A stretch of 64,000 nt of DNA from Mycobacterium sp. BK086 (GCA_004362315.1 SNWL01000004.1:434001-498000), one strand, 5' to 3'; positions 19,312-27,928 are shown, counted from the stretch's first letter. The notes: generated by a model not told the origin, from the sequence alone. Made by a program: numbers and translations.

Positions 19312-19683
19312 CTAGCTCGCCGCCCACTGCTTGGCCTGCTCGAGCTCGTCGAGCCCGAACACCTTGAGCTCACCGGGGACCAGCCAGCCCACGAGGTGGA
19401 TGGTGTGGACCACCCACTCCTTGTCACTGACCACCGCTGTGCGCTTGAACGCGGCGTGGCGGGTGAACAGGGTGCCCAGGCCGAGCTTGAGATCTTCGAC
19501 CAGGCCGCCAGGGCCGAATCCCTCGTAATCGGAGGTGATGACCTCGACGATCCTGATCTCCTCGCCGGCCTTCAGCAGGTCGTCCATCGTCGGCTTGAAG
19601 GCCTTCAGGTCGTCGCCACTCACCGTGCCCGATACCCGGATACCGGCCACGCCCTCGGGCATGTCTGCAAGTACTTCGATCAT
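19312..19683 (-). CDS. SpoIIAA-like (STAS-fold) small protein
   Basis: A 123-residue soluble protein. The pattern MIEVLADMPEGVAGIRVSGTVSGDDLKAFKP, with a later VVSDKEWVV and the C-terminal FGLDELEQAKQW, fits the SpoIIAA-like/DUF3478 STAS-related family. The function of these small proteins is not known; some bind membranes or lipophilic ligands. ATG 19683 lies 6 nt after a TACCCT -10 box. It is upstream of gntR on the same strand with 37 bp between, but has its own promoter. Confidence 0.8.
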   Translation of the reverse strand: MIEVLADMPEGVAGIRVSGTVSGDDLKAFKPTMDDLLKAGEEIRIVEVITSDYEGFGPGGLVEDLKLGLGTLFTRHAAFKRTAVVSDKEWVVHTIHLVGWLVPGELKVFGLDELEQAKQWAAS

Positions 19684-19689
19684 GGGTCC

Positions 19690-19695
19690 AGGGTA
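19690..19695 (-). promoter_or_regulatory. -10 box for SpoIIAA-like gene
   Basis: TACCCT on the minus strand, 6 nt before ATG 19683; leaderless spacing. Confidence 0.55.
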
Positions 19696-19708
19696 GAACC
19701 GCGTCCGT

Positions 19709-20107
19709 TCAGGCGGCCCGGATCCGCAATCGATCCTGGATACGGCTCAGGGCGGCGTGCGCACGCGGACGCAGGTCGTCGGGACCGACCGGGATCAAGG
19801 TGACCCCGTCGGCCACCCTGGCGATGAACAGGTCGGCCACCAGTCCGGCGAGGCCGTCGACCGTGCCTGCGTAGCGCACTCCCGCGTCGCCGTCGTGATC
19901 GGAGATCGCCGCGAGCGCGGTGCGGGGATCGTCGGCCACCGAGACCGCCAGGTCGAGGACCACGGCGACATCGGCGGGCAGCCTGCGGCGGCGCCGCGCG
20001 GCCTCCTGCAGATCCGGCGCGCTGATCCGTACCACCGGGCGCACGCCGGTGGTCAACTCCGTCAAGGCACCGTCGGTTTCGGCAAGGAAAACCCGCAACT
20101 CCGGCAT
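19709..20107 (-). CDS. Hypothetical protein
   Basis: A 132-residue protein with no motif that I recognise. It has an acidic beginning (PELRVFLAETDGALTELTTG), an Arg-rich patch (EAARRRRRLPAD), a hydrophobic strand (VAVVLDLAVSV) and a C-terminus IPVGPDDLRPRAHAALSRIQDRLRIR. The layout around DGLAGLVADLFIARVADGVTLIPVG resembles the end of a luciferase-like (LLM) barrel, but this is only an impression. ATG 20107 is supported by TAGCGT 7 nt upstream; a GTG at 20152 would add 15 residues. Confidence 0.6.
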   Translation of the reverse strand: MPELRVFLAETDGALTELTTGVRPVVRISAPDLQEAARRRRRLPADVAVVLDLAVSVADDPRTALAAISDHDGDAGVRYAGTVDGLAGLVADLFIARVADGVTLIPVGPDDLRPRAHAALSRIQDRLRIRAA

Positions 20108-20114
20108 GTCGGTC

Positions 20115-20120
20115 ACGCTA
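20115..20120 (-). promoter_or_regulatory. -10 box for hypothetical gene 19709-20107
   Basis: TAGCGT on the minus strand, 7 nt before ATG 20107; leaderless spacing. Confidence 0.55.
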
Positions 20121-20187
20121 GGGAAACGCAACGAGGCTGACCAGGATTCCACTCACGCGGACGCGAACACGAACGAAGTCACCATCC

Positions 20188-21156
20188 TCAGCGTTTTTCG
20201 CTCAGCCGGGTCTTGATCAGACTGGCAACCATCGTCAGGAACAGCGTCAGCACGATGACGGCCAGGCTCAGCAGCGTCGGGATCTCCGGGACGTGCAGAC
20301 CTTCGCCACCATTGATGAACGGCAGCTCGTTCTCGTGCAGGGCGTGCAGCACCAGCTTGACCCCGATGAAGAACAGGATGAAGGCCAGCCCCTGCGACAG
20401 GTACACGAGGCGGTTGAGCAGATCGCCCAGCAGGAAGTACAACTGACGCAATCCCATGAGCGCAAACAGGTTTGCGGTGAACACGAGATAGGGTTCGCGG
20501 GTCAGTCCGTAGATCGCCGGAATGGAATCCAGTGCGAACAGCAGGTCGGTGGTGCCCAGCGCGACGATGACCAGGAACATCGGGGTCATCAGCCGTCGGC
20601 CGTCTACTTTGAGATAGAGCTTCAGGCCGTCCCACTTGTCGGTGGTCGGGAAGTATTTCCTGGCCAGCCGGACCACGGTGTTCTCGGCGTCGTCGTCGTG
20701 ATCGGTGTCGCGAACCAGCCTGATCGCGGTGTACAGCAGGAATGCTCCGAAGACGTAGAAGATCCACGAAAACTGCTCAATGGCAACGGCACCCAGCGCG
20801 ATGAAAATTCCGCGGAAGATCAGCGCCAGCACGATACCGACGAGCAGCGCCTCCTGCTGATAGACCTTCGGCACGTTGAAGCTGGCCATGATGATGATGA
20901 AGATGAACAGGTTGTCCACCGACAGGCTGTATTCGGTGAGCCAGCCGGCGTAGAACTCGAGGCCGAACTGGTCACCGTGGAAATTCCACACCCAGAGGCC
21001 GAACGCCAGCGCCAGCCCGACGTAGACCGACAGATAGATGCCGCACTCACGCATCGTCGGTTCATGCGGGCGACGAGCCACCACGATGATGTCGAAGAGC
21101 AGCACCGCCACCGTCACACCGATGGTGATGAACCACTCGAGCGGGGAAACATTCAC
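20188..21156 (-). CDS. TerC-family membrane protein (probable Mn2+ exporter)
   Basis: A 322-residue protein with about nine transmembrane segments. TerC hallmarks are the acidic intramembrane motifs SVDNLFIFIIIM and LLFALDSIPAIYGLT, where the Asp residues are thought to bind metal. TerC/Alx/MeeF proteins export manganese and help metalate secreted proteins. GTG 21156 is preceded by GGAGG (21166-21170) at 9 nt. The 5' leader folds like a yybP-ykoY riboswitch, supporting a manganese role rather than tellurium resistance. Confidence 0.9.
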   Translation of the reverse strand: MNVSPLEWFITIGVTVAVLLFDIIVVARRPHEPTMRECGIYLSVYVGLALAFGLWVWNFHGDQFGLEFYAGWLTEYSLSVDNLFIFIIIMASFNVPKVYQQEALLVGIVLALIFRGIFIALGAVAIEQFSWIFYVFGAFLLYTAIRLVRDTDHDDDAENTVVRLARKYFPTTDKWDGLKLYLKVDGRRLMTPMFLVIVALGTTDLLFALDSIPAIYGLTREPYLVFTANLFALMGLRQLYFLLGDLLNRLVYLSQGLAFILFFIGVKLVLHALHENELPFINGGEGLHVPEIPTLLSLAVIVLTLFLTMVASLIKTRLSEKR

Positions 21157-21183
21157 AGCCGATAACCTCCGGGCGTCGACAAA

Positions 21184-21289
21184 CGTCCGAGGTCTCTTCC
21201 GCCGCAGAAGCGGCCCGCGGTACCGGGCGGCCGACGATGGCCGCCGTGGTGACGACGCCGAGGCAAAAGGAATACTCCCCTCTCCGACG
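21184..21289 (-). promoter_or_regulatory. yybP-ykoY family (manganese) riboswitch
   Basis: The minus-strand leader of terC carries the conserved yybP-ykoY pieces in order: GGGGAGTA (rc of 21273-21280), the CGTCGTCAC segment (rc of 21246-21257) and GAGACC (rc of 21191-21196). A closing helix is present: CGTCGGAG (rc of 21282-21289) pairs with CTCGGACG (rc of 21184-21191) at 7 of 8 positions. The element ends 13 nt before the GGAGG ribosome-binding site, so translational control by Mn2+ is likely. The call rests on motif matching by eye plus the TerC gene downstream. Confidence 0.75.
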
Positions 21290-21371
21290 CAGTCTTCCAG
21301 GTCGGCGCGCGCTGCAGCAAACCGGGCGGACGCCTGGCCGCGTCCCGCACCCCGATGTAAACCGCGCGGCC

Positions 21372-21377
21372 TAGGAT
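21372..21377 (+). promoter_or_regulatory. -10-like box before the Pls-type synthetase
   Basis: TAGGAT lies 2 nt before ATG 21380 and 8 nt before the in-frame GTG 21386. If this is the promoter, the transcript would be leaderless from GTG 21386, making the protein two residues shorter. Confidence 0.35.
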
Positions 21378-21379
21378 CC

Positions 21380-24300
21380 ATGGTCGTGGCGACGCCGGAG
21401 ATTCCCCCGCAGTACCTGTTGTCAGAACAGGCTCCGCCCCCGCGCACCCTCATCGACATCCTCTATGACACCGCCAACCGCTTCCCGGAGGCGGCGGCGA
21501 TTGACGACGGATCGGTGCAGCTCACCTATGCCGAGCTGATCGCCGACATCGAGGAGAGCGTCGAGTGGCTGGCGGCGCGTGGGATCGGCCGCGGTGACCG
21601 GATCGGCATCCGGATGCCGTCGGGCAGCTATGCCCTGTACGTCGCCATCCTCTCGACGCTGGCGGCCGGCGCCGCCTACGTCCCGGTGGATGCCGACGAC
21701 CCCGTCGAGCGGGCCGAGTTGGTCTTCGGCGAAGCCGGTGTGGTCGCCATCATCACCGAAGCGGGCCTGACCCGCGGGCCGGGCTCCTCGCGGGGCTGGC
21801 GGGCCACCGCGCCCCTGGGCCGCGACGACGCCTGGATCATCTTCACGTCCGGATCGACCGGCACCCCCAAGGGTGTCGCGGTGACCCACCGCAACGCCGC
21901 GGCGTTCGTCGACGCCGAGGCGCGAATGTTCTTGCAGAGCAACCCGATCGGCCCCGGCGATCGAGTACTGGCCGGCCTGTCTGTGGCGTTCGACGCGTCC
22001 TGCGAGGAGATGTGGCTGGCCTGGCGCTACGGCGCCTGCCTGGTGCCCGCCCCGCGCGCGCTGGTGCGCAGCGGCATGGACCTCGGGCCGTGGCTGGTGT
22101 CACGGGACATCACCGTGGTGTCCACGGTGCCGACGCTGGCTTCCCTATGGCCGGCCGAGGCCCTGGAAGCGGTGCGGCTGTTGATCTTTGGCGGCGAAGC
22201 CTGCCCACCCGAACTTGCCGAGCGACTGGCGGTCGAGGGCCGCGAGGTGTGGAACACCTACGGGCCGACCGAGGCGACGGTGGTGGCCAGCGCGGCGCAG
22301 CTGGACGGCAGTGCCGTCAGCATCGGCCGTCCGCTGCCGGGCTGGGATCTGGCCGTCGTCGACTCAGCCGGTGTACCAGTCGCTTTGGGCGAGGTCGGCG
22401 AGCTGGTGATCGGCGGCGTCGGGCTGGCTCGCTACCTGGATCCGGAGAAGGACGCCGAAAAGTACGCGGCCATGCCCACGCTGGAGTGGTCGCGCGCTTA
22501 CCGCAGCGGTGACCTCGTCCGGCTGGAAGCCGACGGACTGTATTTCCAGGGCCGCGCCGACGACCAGGTCAAGGTCGGTGGCCGCCGGATCGAGCTCGGT
22601 GAGGTCGACACCGCGCTGGTCAACCTGCCCGGCGTCAGCGGTGGTGCGGCCGCGGTCCGGCGCACCGCCAGCGGCACCCCGATGCTGGTCGGCTATATCG
22701 CCAGCGCCGACCCGAATTTCGACCTCACCGCCGCCCGCGCTCACCTGACCGATCACCTGCCCGCCGCGCTCGTCCCGCGCCTGGTCCTGCTCGACGAGCT
22801 GCCCACCAGGACATCCGGCAAGGTCGACCGCAACGCGTTGCCCTGGCCGCCACCGGGCTACCAGGAGCAGGAACCGGACCTCGGCGGCACGATGGGCTGG
22901 CTGGCCGGGCTCTGGCGCGACGTGCTGGGGGCGGTGGTCGACGGGCCGGAAGCGGACTTCTTCGCCCTCGGCGGCGGTTCGCTGTCGGCCGCTCAGCTGG
23001 TGGCCGCGCTGCGCGGGCGTTTCCCGCAGCTGACCGTCGCCCAACTCTACGACCACCCCCGGCTGGGGTCGCTGGCCGAATTCCTCGACGAGCTCACCCC
23101 GCCGCCCGCGGTGACCCCGCGCGACGTCAAGCCCACCCCGGTGTCGACACAGGCCGCGCAGGTGCTGCTGTCGGTGCCGCTGGCCACCCTGACCGGTTTG
23201 CAGTGGGTGACCTGGCTGGCGCTGGTCAACAATGTGGCAGCCGCGCTGCACCCACTGCCGTGGCTGGTGACCGTCAACTGGTGGTTGGTGGCGGTGGCCT
23301 TCGTGCTGTTCATCAGCCCGATCGGCCGCATGGGCATCGCCGTGCTGGGGGCGCGGATGTTGTTGTCCGGACTGGAGCAGGGAACCTACCGACGCGGCGG
23401 ATCGGAACACCTGCGCGTGTGGTTGGCCGAGCGGCTCGGCGACGCCAGTGGCGCCGAGAACCTCGCGGGCGCGCCGTGGCTGGTGTACTACGCGCGGGCG
23501 CTGGGTAACAAGGTCGGCAAAGGCGTGGATCTGCACTCGGCGCCTCCGGTGACCGGCATGCTCACGCTAGGCCACCGGGTTTCCATCGAACCGGAGGTCG
23601 ACCTGACCGGGCATTGGATCGACGGCGACCTCTTCCACGTCGGCCCGATCACCGTCGGCAACGACGCCTCCATCGGGGCCCGCACGACGCTGTTCCCCGG
23701 CGCCGTCGTCGGCAAGAACGCCGACGTGGCCCCCGGCTCGGGCGTCGTCGGCAAGGTGAAGAACGGGCAGTACTGGAAGGGTTCACCGGCGGTGAAATCC
23801 GGTAAGGCGCGCCACCCGTGGCCCAAGGACCGGCCGGCACGGGCCGGCCAATGGGTGGTCATGTACGGCGTGACGTCGATGCTGCTCGGCGCGGTCCCGC
23901 TGGTATCGCTGGGGATCGGGCTCGGGGTGGTGGTGTGGCCCGCGCGGCACAGCGCGACGCTGCTGTCGGCGATCGGCGCGGCGGCCCCCTGGATCCCGGT
24001 GGCCGCGCTGGTCTCGCTCGTCGTCTATGCCGCCATCACGGTCGTGGGCGTGCGGGTCCTGGCGATCGGTCTCGGCGAGGGCTACCACCCGGTGCGCAGC
24101 CGGGTCGGCTGGCAGCTGTGGGCCACCGAACGGCTGATGGATGCCGCCCGCAACTACCTCTTCCCGCTCTACGCCAGCCTGCTCACCCCGTGGTGGTTAC
24201 GGCTCCTCGGCGCGAAAGTCGGTCGCAATACCGAGATCTCGACCGCGCTGCTGACCCCCAAGTTCACCGTCGTCGAAGACGGTGCATTCCTGGCCGACGA

Positions 24301-25288
24301 CACCATGGTCGCCTCCTACGAGCTCGGCGGCGGCTGGATCCACGTCGCCAAAGCCACCGTCGGCAAGCGGGCATTCCTCGGCAATTCCGGTATCACCCAA
24401 CCCGGCCGTCGGGTACCCGACGACGGTCTGGTCGCAGTGCTTTCGGCCGCGCCACACAAGGCCAAGGCCGGGTCGTCGTGGTTGGGCAGCCCACCGATCC
24501 GGTTGCGGCGCCACGCCGACGAGGCCGACGCCGCATTGACCTACAACCCGCCGATGCGGCTCAAGATCATGCGTGCGACCGTCGAAACCTGCCGGTTGTT
24601 CCCGGTGATCGTCACCTTCGCGATCGGGGTCGCGGTACTGGCGTCGCTGCAGGCTCTGGCCGTCGAATTCGGGTACGGCTGGGCCGCACTCGGCGGCGGT
24701 ATCGTGCTGCTGATAGCGGGGGCGGTGGCGGGCGGGATCGCCGTTGCCGCCAAATGGCTTGTGGTGGGCCGTATTCGGTCCGGCGAACAACCACTGTGGT
24801 CGTCGTTCGTCTGGCGCAACGAGGTGTCGGACACGTTCGTGGAGACGGTGGCGGGGCCGTGGTTCGCCCGCGCGGCCAGCGGCACCCCGGTGATGAATCT
24901 GTGGTTGCGCGCGCTGGGAGCCAAGATCGGCCGCGGCGTCTGGTGCGAAACGTACTGGCTGCCCGAGGCCGACCTGGTGACGCTGCAACGCGCCAGCACC
25001 GTCAATCGCGGCTGCGTGGTGCAGACTCACCTGTTCCATGATCGGATCATGCGGATGGACACCGTCGTGCTGGACGAGGGCGCCACGCTGGGACCGCACT
25101 GCGTGGCGTTGCCCGCCGCCAGACTCGGCGCGGGCGCCACCGTCGGCCCGGCCTCGCTGGTGATGCGCGGCGACGAGGTGCCGCCGTCGACCCGCTGGCA
25201 AGGTAACCCCATTGCGCCCTGGGTGAATTCGCGGAAGAAGACCCGAGGCGAGAAGCCCGCGCGCCAACCCGAGGGCAGCGCCGCGTGA
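21380..25288 (+). CDS. Pls/PosA-type single-module nonribosomal peptide synthetase
   Basis: A 1302-residue membrane-bound synthetase. Adenylation domain about residues 20-490: A3 FTSGSTGTPKGV, A4 AFDASCEEMW, A5 NTYGPTEAT, A7 YRSGDLV, A8 GRADDQVKVGGRRIE and A10 PTRTSGKV. Carrier domain 505-572 with LGGGS (Ser about 534). There is no condensation or thioesterase domain. Instead the C-terminal 700 residues alternate transmembrane pairs with three left-handed-helix-like soluble blocks (IGARTTLFPGAVVG; FLADDTMVASYELG; GATLGPHCVALPAARLG). This is the layout of epsilon-poly-L-lysine synthetase (about 1319 residues). Asp in A4, with Ala and Glu at the next code positions, suits a basic amino acid. 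The product is inferred, not shown. Confidence 0.85.
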   Translation: MVVATPEIPPQYLLSEQAPPPRTLIDILYDTANRFPEAAAIDDGSVQLTYAELIADIEESVEWLAARGIGRGDRIGIRMPSGSYALYVAILSTLAAGAAYVPVDADDPVERAELVFGEAGVVAIITEAGLTRGPGSSRGWRATAPLGRDDAWIIFTSGSTGTPKGVAVTHRNAAAFVDAEARMFLQSNPIGPGDRVLAGLSVAFDASCEEMWLAWRYGACLVPAPRALVRSGMDLGPWLVSRDITVVSTVPTLASLWPAEALEAVRLLIFGGEACPPELAERLAVEGREVWNTYGPTEATVVASAAQLDGSAVSIGRPLPGWDLAVVDSAGVPVALGEVGELVIGGVGLARYLDPEKDAEKYAAMPTLEWSRAYRSGDLVRLEADGLYFQGRADDQVKVGGRRIELGEVDTALVNLPGVSGGAAAVRRTASGTPMLVGYIASADPNFDLTAARAHLTDHLPAALVPRLVLLDELPTRTSGKVDRNALPWPPPGYQEQEPDLGGTMGWLAGLWRDVLGAVVDGPEADFFALGGGSLSAAQLVAALRGRFPQLTVAQLYDHPRLGSLAEFLDELTPPPAVTPRDVKPTPVSTQAAQVLLSVPLATLTGLQWVTWLALVNNVAAALHPLPWLVTVNWWLVAVAFVLFISPIGRMGIAVLGARMLLSGLEQGTYRRGGSEHLRVWLAERLGDASGAENLAGAPWLVYYARALGNKVGKGVDLHSAPPVTGMLTLGHRVSIEPEVDLTGHWIDGDLFHVGPITVGNDASIGARTTLFPGAVVGKNADVAPGSGVVGKVKNGQYWKGSPAVKSGKARHPWPKDRPARAGQWVVMYGVTSMLLGAVPLVSLGIGLGVVVWPARHSATLLSAIGAAAPWIPVAALVSLVVYAAITVVGVRVLAIGLGEGYHPVRSRVGWQLWATERLMDAARNYLFPLYASLLTPWWLRLLGAKVGRNTEISTALLTPKFTVVEDGAFLADDTMVASYELGGGWIHVAKATVGKRAFLGNSGITQPGRRVPDDGLVAVLSAAPHKAKAGSSWLGSPPIRLRRHADEADAALTYNPPMRLKIMRATVETCRLFPVIVTFAIGVAVLASLQALAVEFGYGWAALGGGIVLLIAGAVAGGIAVAAKWLVVGRIRSGEQPLWSSFVWRNEVSDTFVETVAGPWFARAASGTPVMNLWLRALGAKIGRGVWCETYWLPEADLVTLQRASTVNRGCVVQTHLFHDRIMRMDTVVLDEGATLGPHCVALPAARLGAGATVGPASLVMRGDEVPPSTRWQGNPIAPWVNSRKKTRGEKPARQPEGSAA

Positions 25289-26622
25289 AACGTCCAGCCA
25301 AGAAGGCCGCCAAAAAAGGCGGTCCTCCCGTCATCGACCCGTACCTGCCGACCAACGGCAACTTCGGCTACCGGGTGTCGCGCTACGAGTTGGAGCTGGA
25401 GTACAAGGTCGCGATCAACCGGCTGACCGGCACAGCCACGATCACCGCCGCGACGCTGGCCTCGTTGCAGACGTTCACCCTGGATCTGTCCGACGCGTTG
25501 GCCGTGACGAAGGTGACGGTCAACGGTCGCCGGCCATCCCATTTCGGAACCGCGCGCGGCAAGCTGCACATCACGCTGTCCGCGCCGCTGCCCGCCGGGG
25601 CGGCGATGTCGATCCAGGTGCGCTACGGCGGCTCTCCGCGGCCCATTCGAAGCCATTGGGGCGAAGTCGGTTTCGAGGAACTGTCGAATGGGGCACTGGT
25701 CGCCGGGCAGCCGAACGGCGCGGCATCGTGGTTTCCCTGCGACGACCACCCCAGCGCGAAGGCCAGCTACCGCATCCAGATCAGCACCGACAGCCCGTAT
25801 CGCGCGGTGGCCAACGGCGAGCTGGTGTCGCGCCGGGTTCGCGCCGCGCACACGGTGTGGACCTATGAACAGCCCGAGCCGACGTCGACGTATCTGGTGA
25901 CGTTGCAGATCGGGATGTACGGCGCCGAGAAGTTACCCAAGGCACAGGTTCCTATGCAGGCTGTGCTGCCAGATCGCTTGCGCACCAACTTCGCTCACGA
26001 TTTCAGCCGTCAGCCGCAGATGATGAAGCTGTTCATCAAACTCTTCGGTCCGTACCCTCTGAGCAATGGCTACACCGTCGTGGTGACCGACGACGATCTC
26101 GAAATACCCCTTGAGGCCCAAGGAATTTCGATCTTCGGCGCCAATCACTGTGACGGCAAGCGCGGCTCTGAGCGGCTGATCGCCCACGAGCTGGCCCACC
26201 AGTGGTTCGGCAACAGTGTGACGGTGCGGCGCTGGCGCGACATCTGGCTGCACGAGGGCTTCGCCTGCTACGCCGAATGGTTGTGGTCGGAGAACTCCGG
26301 CGGACAGAGCGCCGAGCAGTGGGCCCGCCACTACCACGCCAAGCTGGCCGCATCGCCGCACAACCTGCTGCTGTCCGACCCCGGACCGCGGGACATGTTC
26401 GACGACCGGGTCTACAAGCGGGGCGCACTGACCCTGCACGTGTTGCGCAACACCATCGGCGACGACAAGTTCTTTGCGCTGCTGCGCAATTGGACCGACC
26501 GCTACAAGCACAGCACCGTGGTGACCGACGATTTCAAAGGTCTCGCCGCCAACTACGCGGAGGTGTCACTGCATCCGCTGTGGGACGCCTGGCTGGACTC
26601 GACCGGGGTACCGCGGCTGTGA
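25285..26622 (+). CDS. M1-family zinc metallopeptidase
   Basis: A 445-residue gluzincin. The zinc site is HELAHQWFGN (His 301, His 305) followed 18 residues later by the third ligand in WLHEGFACYAEW (Glu 324). The usual exopeptidase GAMEN motif is replaced by EIPLEAQGISIFG. The N-terminus is Lys-rich (KRPAKKAAKKGG) and there is no signal peptide. The start overlaps the synthetase stop as GTGA, so the two are translationally coupled, and the stop overlaps the flippase start the same way. A role in trimming or degrading the synthetase product is inferred from this coupling. Confidence 0.88.
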   Translation: MKRPAKKAAKKGGPPVIDPYLPTNGNFGYRVSRYELELEYKVAINRLTGTATITAATLASLQTFTLDLSDALAVTKVTVNGRRPSHFGTARGKLHITLSAPLPAGAAMSIQVRYGGSPRPIRSHWGEVGFEELSNGALVAGQPNGAASWFPCDDHPSAKASYRIQISTDSPYRAVANGELVSRRVRAAHTVWTYEQPEPTSTYLVTLQIGMYGAEKLPKAQVPMQAVLPDRLRTNFAHDFSRQPQMMKLFIKLFGPYPLSNGYTVVVTDDDLEIPLEAQGISIFGANHCDGKRGSERLIAHELAHQWFGNSVTVRRWRDIWLHEGFACYAEWLWSENSGGQSAEQWARHYHAKLAASPHNLLLSDPGPRDMFDDRVYKRGALTLHVLRNTIGDDKFFALLRNWTDRYKHSTVVTDDFKGLAANYAEVSLHPLWDAWLDSTGVPRL

Positions 26623-27905
26623 CCGACGCGGGCGCCTCCTTCGAGGCGCTGAGCGCCACCGGTGCCGACCAGATCGGCGGGACCGGAGCCATCACCCGCG
26701 GCAGTGTGGCCCGGGTCGGCGCGGCCACCGCGATCTCGGCGGTCTGCGGATACGCCGTGCTCTATCTCGCCGCGCGTGCCCTGAACCCGGCCGGCTTCTC
26801 GGTTTTCGGCGTGTTCTGGGGCGCGTTCGGATTGGTCAACGGTGCGGCGTACGGGCTGCTCCAGGAGGCCACCCGGGAAGTCCGGTCCGCGAACTACGTC
26901 GAGGTCGCCGACGGACCGCGCACCTACCCGATGGGTGTCGCGACAGGTGTAGGTCTGGTGGCCGCGGTCGTCATGGCGGCCACCTCACCGGTGTGGGCGC
27001 CGCATGTGTTCAGCGACTCCCTTCCCCTTTCGGTGGTGTTGCTCTGCGTGGGATTGGCCGGATTCTGTCTTCACGCAACACTTTTGGGCCTACTCGCCGG
27101 AACCGGGCGGTGGGGCGGATACGGCGTGCTGATGGTCATCGACGCCGTGATGCGGGTAGCGGTCGCCGCGGTGGCGTTCGCACTCGGATGGGGGCTCGAC
27201 GGATTCCTGTGGGCCACCGTCGCCGGGGCGGTGGGCTGGCTGCTGCTGCTGGCTGCCTCGCCGAGCGCTCGCACGGCGGCAGGCCTGCGCACGCCCGGCG
27301 GTACGGCGACCTTCTTGCGCGGTGCCGGGCATTCGATCGCGGCGGCCGGCGCCAGCGCGATCCTCGTCATGGGCTTCCCGGTGCTGCTCAAGGCGACCTC
27401 CGGCGGTGACCTCGGCGCCGCGGGCGGCGTGGTGATCCTGGCGGTGACACTGACCAGAGCGCCACTGCTGGTTCCGCTCACCGCGATGCAGGGCAACCTG
27501 ATCGCCCACTTCGTCGACCATCGCGGGCATCGACTCAAGGCGCTGCTCGCCCCTGCGGCCGTCGTCGTCGGCCTGGGTGCCGTCGGCGTGCTGGCCGCCG
27601 GACTGCTCGGGCCGTGGTTGATCCGGGTCGCGTTCGGCGATGAGTACGGCCCCGGCGGGGCGCTGCTGGCCTGGCTGACCGCGGGCGCGGTGGCCATCGC
27701 GCTGCTGACCGTGACCGGTGCGGCGACGGTGGCGGCAGCGCTGCACCGGGCCTATTCGATCGGCTGGGTCGGAGCCACGGTGGCGTCGGCGGTGCTCCTG
27801 AGCCTGCCGATGAACCTGACCGATCGCACCGTGGTGGCGCTGCTGTGCGGGCCGTTGGTCGGGATTGTCGTACACCTGGCCGCGCTGGCCCGCGCCGCAC
27901 GCTGA
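26619..27905 (+). CDS. Wzx-like polysaccharide flippase/transporter (Rv3630-like)
   Basis: A 428-residue membrane protein with about twelve hydrophobic helices, related in layout to lipopolysaccharide/oligosaccharide flippases (MOP superfamily). It matches Rv3630 in size and in its place before ppgS. It probably moves a polyprenyl-linked sugar made by the next genes. GTG 26619 overlaps the peptidase stop (GTGA). Residues 1-30 are soluble and rich in small residues (ASFEALSATGADQIGGTGAITRG region), then helix 1 begins. Confidence 0.8.
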   Translation: MTDAGASFEALSATGADQIGGTGAITRGSVARVGAATAISAVCGYAVLYLAARALNPAGFSVFGVFWGAFGLVNGAAYGLLQEATREVRSANYVEVADGPRTYPMGVATGVGLVAAVVMAATSPVWAPHVFSDSLPLSVVLLCVGLAGFCLHATLLGLLAGTGRWGGYGVLMVIDAVMRVAVAAVAFALGWGLDGFLWATVAGAVGWLLLLAASPSARTAAGLRTPGGTATFLRGAGHSIAAAGASAILVMGFPVLLKATSGGDLGAAGGVVILAVTLTRAPLLVPLTAMQGNLIAHFVDHRGHRLKALLAPAAVVVGLGAVGVLAAGLLGPWLIRVAFGDEYGPGGALLAWLTAGAVAIALLTVTGAATVAAALHRAYSIGWVGATVASAVLLSLPMNLTDRTVVALLCGPLVGIVVHLAALARAAR

Positions 27906-27928
27906 ACCTTTTTTCCGCAGCGTGTACC

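Noticed and set aside
20188..21156. Tellurium-resistance function for the TerC protein
   Set aside because: No other ter genes are nearby and the leader resembles a manganese riboswitch, so metal export is the better reading.
21380..25288. Siderophore-type or lipid-loading synthetase
   Set aside because: There are no condensation, thioesterase or acyl-ligase neighbours and the C-terminal membrane architecture is that of Pls/PosA proteins.
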